DNA from: Paracoccus denitrificans
Lineage (GTDB): Bacteria > Pseudomonadota > Alphaproteobacteria > Rhodobacterales > Rhodobacteraceae
Direction of reading: 5' to 3'
NCBI RefSeq assembly: GCF_900100045.1
Contig: NZ_FNEA01000001.1
Span: 18,089 to 82,088 of the forward strand
DNA length: 64,000 nt
In this document: positions 62,258-64,000 of the stretch, piece by piece
Layout of the letters: the number at the start of each line of letters is the position of its first letter
Position numbering within the stretch: position 1 is the first letter of the stretch
Program-made: the position numbers and the translations under genes
Notes under the pieces: model-generated
Database searches by the model: none
The model's input: only the letters and a program-made list of their open reading frames with translations
What the model was told of the DNA's origin: nothing

Positions 62258-63034
62258 TCAGGACGGCAGATCGAAGGAAAAGCGGGGCCGGCCGGTGCGG
62301 GGATGGCGGTCCATGTCGGCCTCGACATCGAAGGCCGCGCGAATGGTATCGGGCGTCAGCACCGCCAGCGGCGGACCAAGCGCGCAGATGCGGCCGGCGC
62401 GCATCACCAGCACCTGGTCGGCCAGTGCCGCCGCAAGGTTCAGGTCGTGCAGCGTGACCAGAACGGTCATGTCCAGGCGGCGCAGCATGTCGATGATTTC
62501 AAGCTGGTGGCGGATATCCAAGTGGTTGGTCGGCTCGTCCAGGACGATCAGCCGCGGCTGCTGGACGATGGCGCGGGCCAGCAGGGCGCGCTGCTTTTCA
62601 CCGCCCGACAGGCCGCTGAACGGCCGGTCGGCGAGATCCGCCAGCTCGAAATCGGCCAGAGCCTGATCGATGATCGCATCGTCGCCCATGCTGTGCGAAA
62701 ACGGGCCGCTGCGATGCGGGATGCGTCCCATGGCCACCACCTCGCGCACCGTAAAGGCGAAATCCGGTGCGATCTCTTGCAGCACCGCCGCGATCAGGCG
62801 CGAGACATCGCGGGCAGGCATCTGCCAGATGTCGCGCCCGCCCGCGCATACCTGGCCGGCGGTCGGGCGGTTGCGGCGATAGATGCTGCGCAGCAGCGTG
62901 GACTTTCCCGCCCCGTTCGCGCCGACGATCACCGTGGTCGAGCCGGCGGACACGTCGAAGCTGATCGCCTCGATGATCCGCCGGCCCGGATCGGGACCCC
63001 AGCAGAGGTCCCGCACCTTCAGGTCCACCGCCAT
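62258..63034 (-). CDS. Iron-siderophore ABC transporter ATP-binding protein (FecE/FhuC type)
   Basis: 258 residues from MAVDLKVRDLCWGPDPGRRIIEAISFDVSAG. Walker A GANGAGKST near residue 40, FSGLSGGEKQRALLARAIVQQPRLIVLDEPTNHLDIRHQLEIIDML, and VTLHDLNLAAALADQVLVM (DLNLA typical of FecE-type). One base after the receptor gene stop, so same transcript. Confidence 0.92.
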   Translation of the reverse strand: MAVDLKVRDLCWGPDPGRRIIEAISFDVSAGSTTVIVGANGAGKSTLLRSIYRRNRPTAGQVCAGGRDIWQMPARDVSRLIAAVLQEIAPDFAFTVREVVAMGRIPHRSGPFSHSMGDDAIIDQALADFELADLADRPFSGLSGGEKQRALLARAIVQQPRLIVLDEPTNHLDIRHQLEIIDMLRRLDMTVLVTLHDLNLAAALADQVLVMRAGRICALGPPLAVLTPDTIRAAFDVEADMDRHPRTGRPRFSFDLPS

Positions 63035-63035
63035 C

Positions 63036-64000
63036 CTAGAAGGCGATGCGCAGATCGAGCGCCGCGCTGCGCGGCGGAGCCAGCAGCCACTGGTTCGACC
63101 CGCCCGAGGTCGCATAGAGCCGGTCGGTCAGGTTGTAGATGTTGAGATCGAGGCTCATGTTGTCGCGTGGCACCCATTGCAGCCCGGCATTGACGACCGT
63201 GTAGGACGGGCGCGAGGTCGTGTTGGCGTCGTTGGTGAACACCTCGCCCACGTAATGGGCACCGGCCCGCACCGTCCAGTCCTCGGCAAAGGCCCAGGAG
63301 CCCCAGATATTGGCGACGCGGCGCGGTGCATTGGGCGGGCGATTGCCGGAATAGTCGCCGCCGGACTGGACATAATCGTCATAGCGCGGAGACAGCAGCG
63401 CGCCGTTCACGTCGATGCGCAGGTTCGGGGCGACGTCGAACCCGACCGCCGCCTCGATCCCCTTCGAGCTTTGCTGGCCGATCTGCCGGGTGATCGCCGG
63501 ATCGTCGGGATCGCGGGCCAGCAGGTCGTTCTTGACGATCCGATAGGCCGACAGCGTGGCATCGCCGCGTCCGTCCAGAAAGGCGAATTTCACCCCGATT
63601 TCCTGCTGGCGCGCCTTGGCCAGCTTCAGATCCGCCTGCGACTGGGATAGCGACAGGACATTGCCGATCGGCTCGGCCGCGCGGGAATACTGGGCATAGA
63701 TCGCCACATCCGGCAGCGGGCTGTAGACCGCGCCCAGGCGCCAGCTGACGGAATCGAAGCTGCGGGTGAAGGCGGGCTCGACGCGGGTGACGCGCAGATT
63801 GTCATGGCGCAGCCCGCCGACGACCGACCATTGCTCGTTGATCTTCAGCCGGTTGTCGAGAAACAGCGCATATTGATCGGTGGTCGTATCGGCCGTCGTC
63901 GCCATCTGATGCGGGCCGAAGAGGCCGGGTCGCGGGTTCGGGAAATCCACCACCGACTCGCCCGGATAAGGCGAGTTGTTGGTATTCCTGAACGTGATCC
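63036..64000 (-). CDS. TonB-dependent siderophore receptor, C-terminal part
   Basis: The C-terminal 320 residues or so of an outer-membrane beta barrel; the start is beyond the right edge. Alternating aromatic strands (YALFLDNRLKINEQWSVVGGLRHDNLRVTRVEP; VSWRLGAVYSPLPDVAIYAQYSRAAEPIG), the LSQSQADLKLAKARQQEIGVKFAFLDGRGDATLSAYRIVKND block typical of siderophore (FhuA/FecA-like) receptors, and the terminal LRIAF ending in Phe. Head of the iron operon with the ABC genes directly after. Confidence 0.93.
   Translation of the reverse strand, partial: ITFRNTNNSPYPGESVVDFPNPRPGLFGPHQMATTADTTTDQYALFLDNRLKINEQWSVVGGLRHDNLRVTRVEPAFTRSFDSVSWRLGAVYSPLPDVAIYAQYSRAAEPIGNVLSLSQSQADLKLAKARQQEIGVKFAFLDGRGDATLSAYRIVKNDLLARDPDDPAITRQIGQQSSKGIEAAVGFDVAPNLRIDVNGALLSPRYDDYVQSGGDYSGNRPPNAPRRVANIWGSWAFAEDWTVRAGAHYVGEVFTNDANTTSRPSYTVVNAGLQWVPRDNMSLDLNIYNLTDRLYATSGGSNQWLLAPPRSAALDLRIAF

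Overview
The window is high-GC DNA (about two thirds G+C, strong third-position G/C bias) packed with ABC and TRAP transporters, LysR/GntR/MocR/LacI regulators and small catabolic operons. The best fit is a Rhodobacterales alphaproteobacterium, probably Paracoccus or a close relative; this is inferred from protein style and operon content (for example an smo-like polyol operon). I see no rRNA, tRNA, CRISPR array, phage or insertion sequence. It reads as an accessory catabolic region of a chromosome or chromid.

Layout: (1) 1-2698, minus strand: osmoprotectant-type ABC transporter (binding protein cut by the window edge). (2) 3356-9185: an SsuABC/NrtABC-type transporter, a LysR regulator, and a CoA-transferase plus HMG-CoA-lyase-like pair; both plus-strand operons carry the same promoter sequence, so they look like one regulon. 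(3) 9460-16953, minus strand: FAD-linked hydroxyacid oxidase, Pot-like ABC transporter with a fused double permease, DapA-family lyase and FMN hydroxyacid oxidase; proC and an XRE-cupin regulator lie beyond it. (4) 19707-29497: a GntR-controlled trans-4-hydroxy-L-proline set (epimerase, FAD-dependent D-hydroxyproline dehydrogenase candidate, pyrroline-hydroxycarboxylate deaminase, ketoglutarate-semialdehyde dehydrogenase, amino-acid ABC transporter, one LDH2-type reductase). (5) 29673-35527: TRAP transporter, a second LDH2-type reductase and an aconitase-X protein, together a likely cis-3-hydroxy-L-proline route to proline. (6) 35876-38526: Gly-rich lipoprotein and a secreted caspase-like/Sel1 protein. 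(7) 38990-52659: two sugar/polyol ABC transporters flanking a LacI regulator, with a PfkB kinase, a GatZ-family protein, an smoS-like polyol dehydrogenase, a zinc dehydrogenase and a HAD phosphatase; this suggests galactitol/altritol/sorbitol use through D-tagatose 6-phosphate. (8) 52705-59786: efflux and regulator genes (EamA, two MocR, Fsr-like MFS, AraC, PaiB). (9) 60259-64000, minus strand: siderophore uptake operon with a TonB receptor cut by the edge.

Three decayed genes mark turnover: a binding-protein fragment (18985-19367), an alpha/beta-hydrolase tail (52705-52887) and an iolB remnant with two frameshifts (59866-60236). The most informative non-coding signals are short sequences repeated in front of separate operons: the LysR-region promoter pair, CGCGTAAA boxes around the LacI gene, and TTTTTGTATA boxes in the hydroxyproline cluster.
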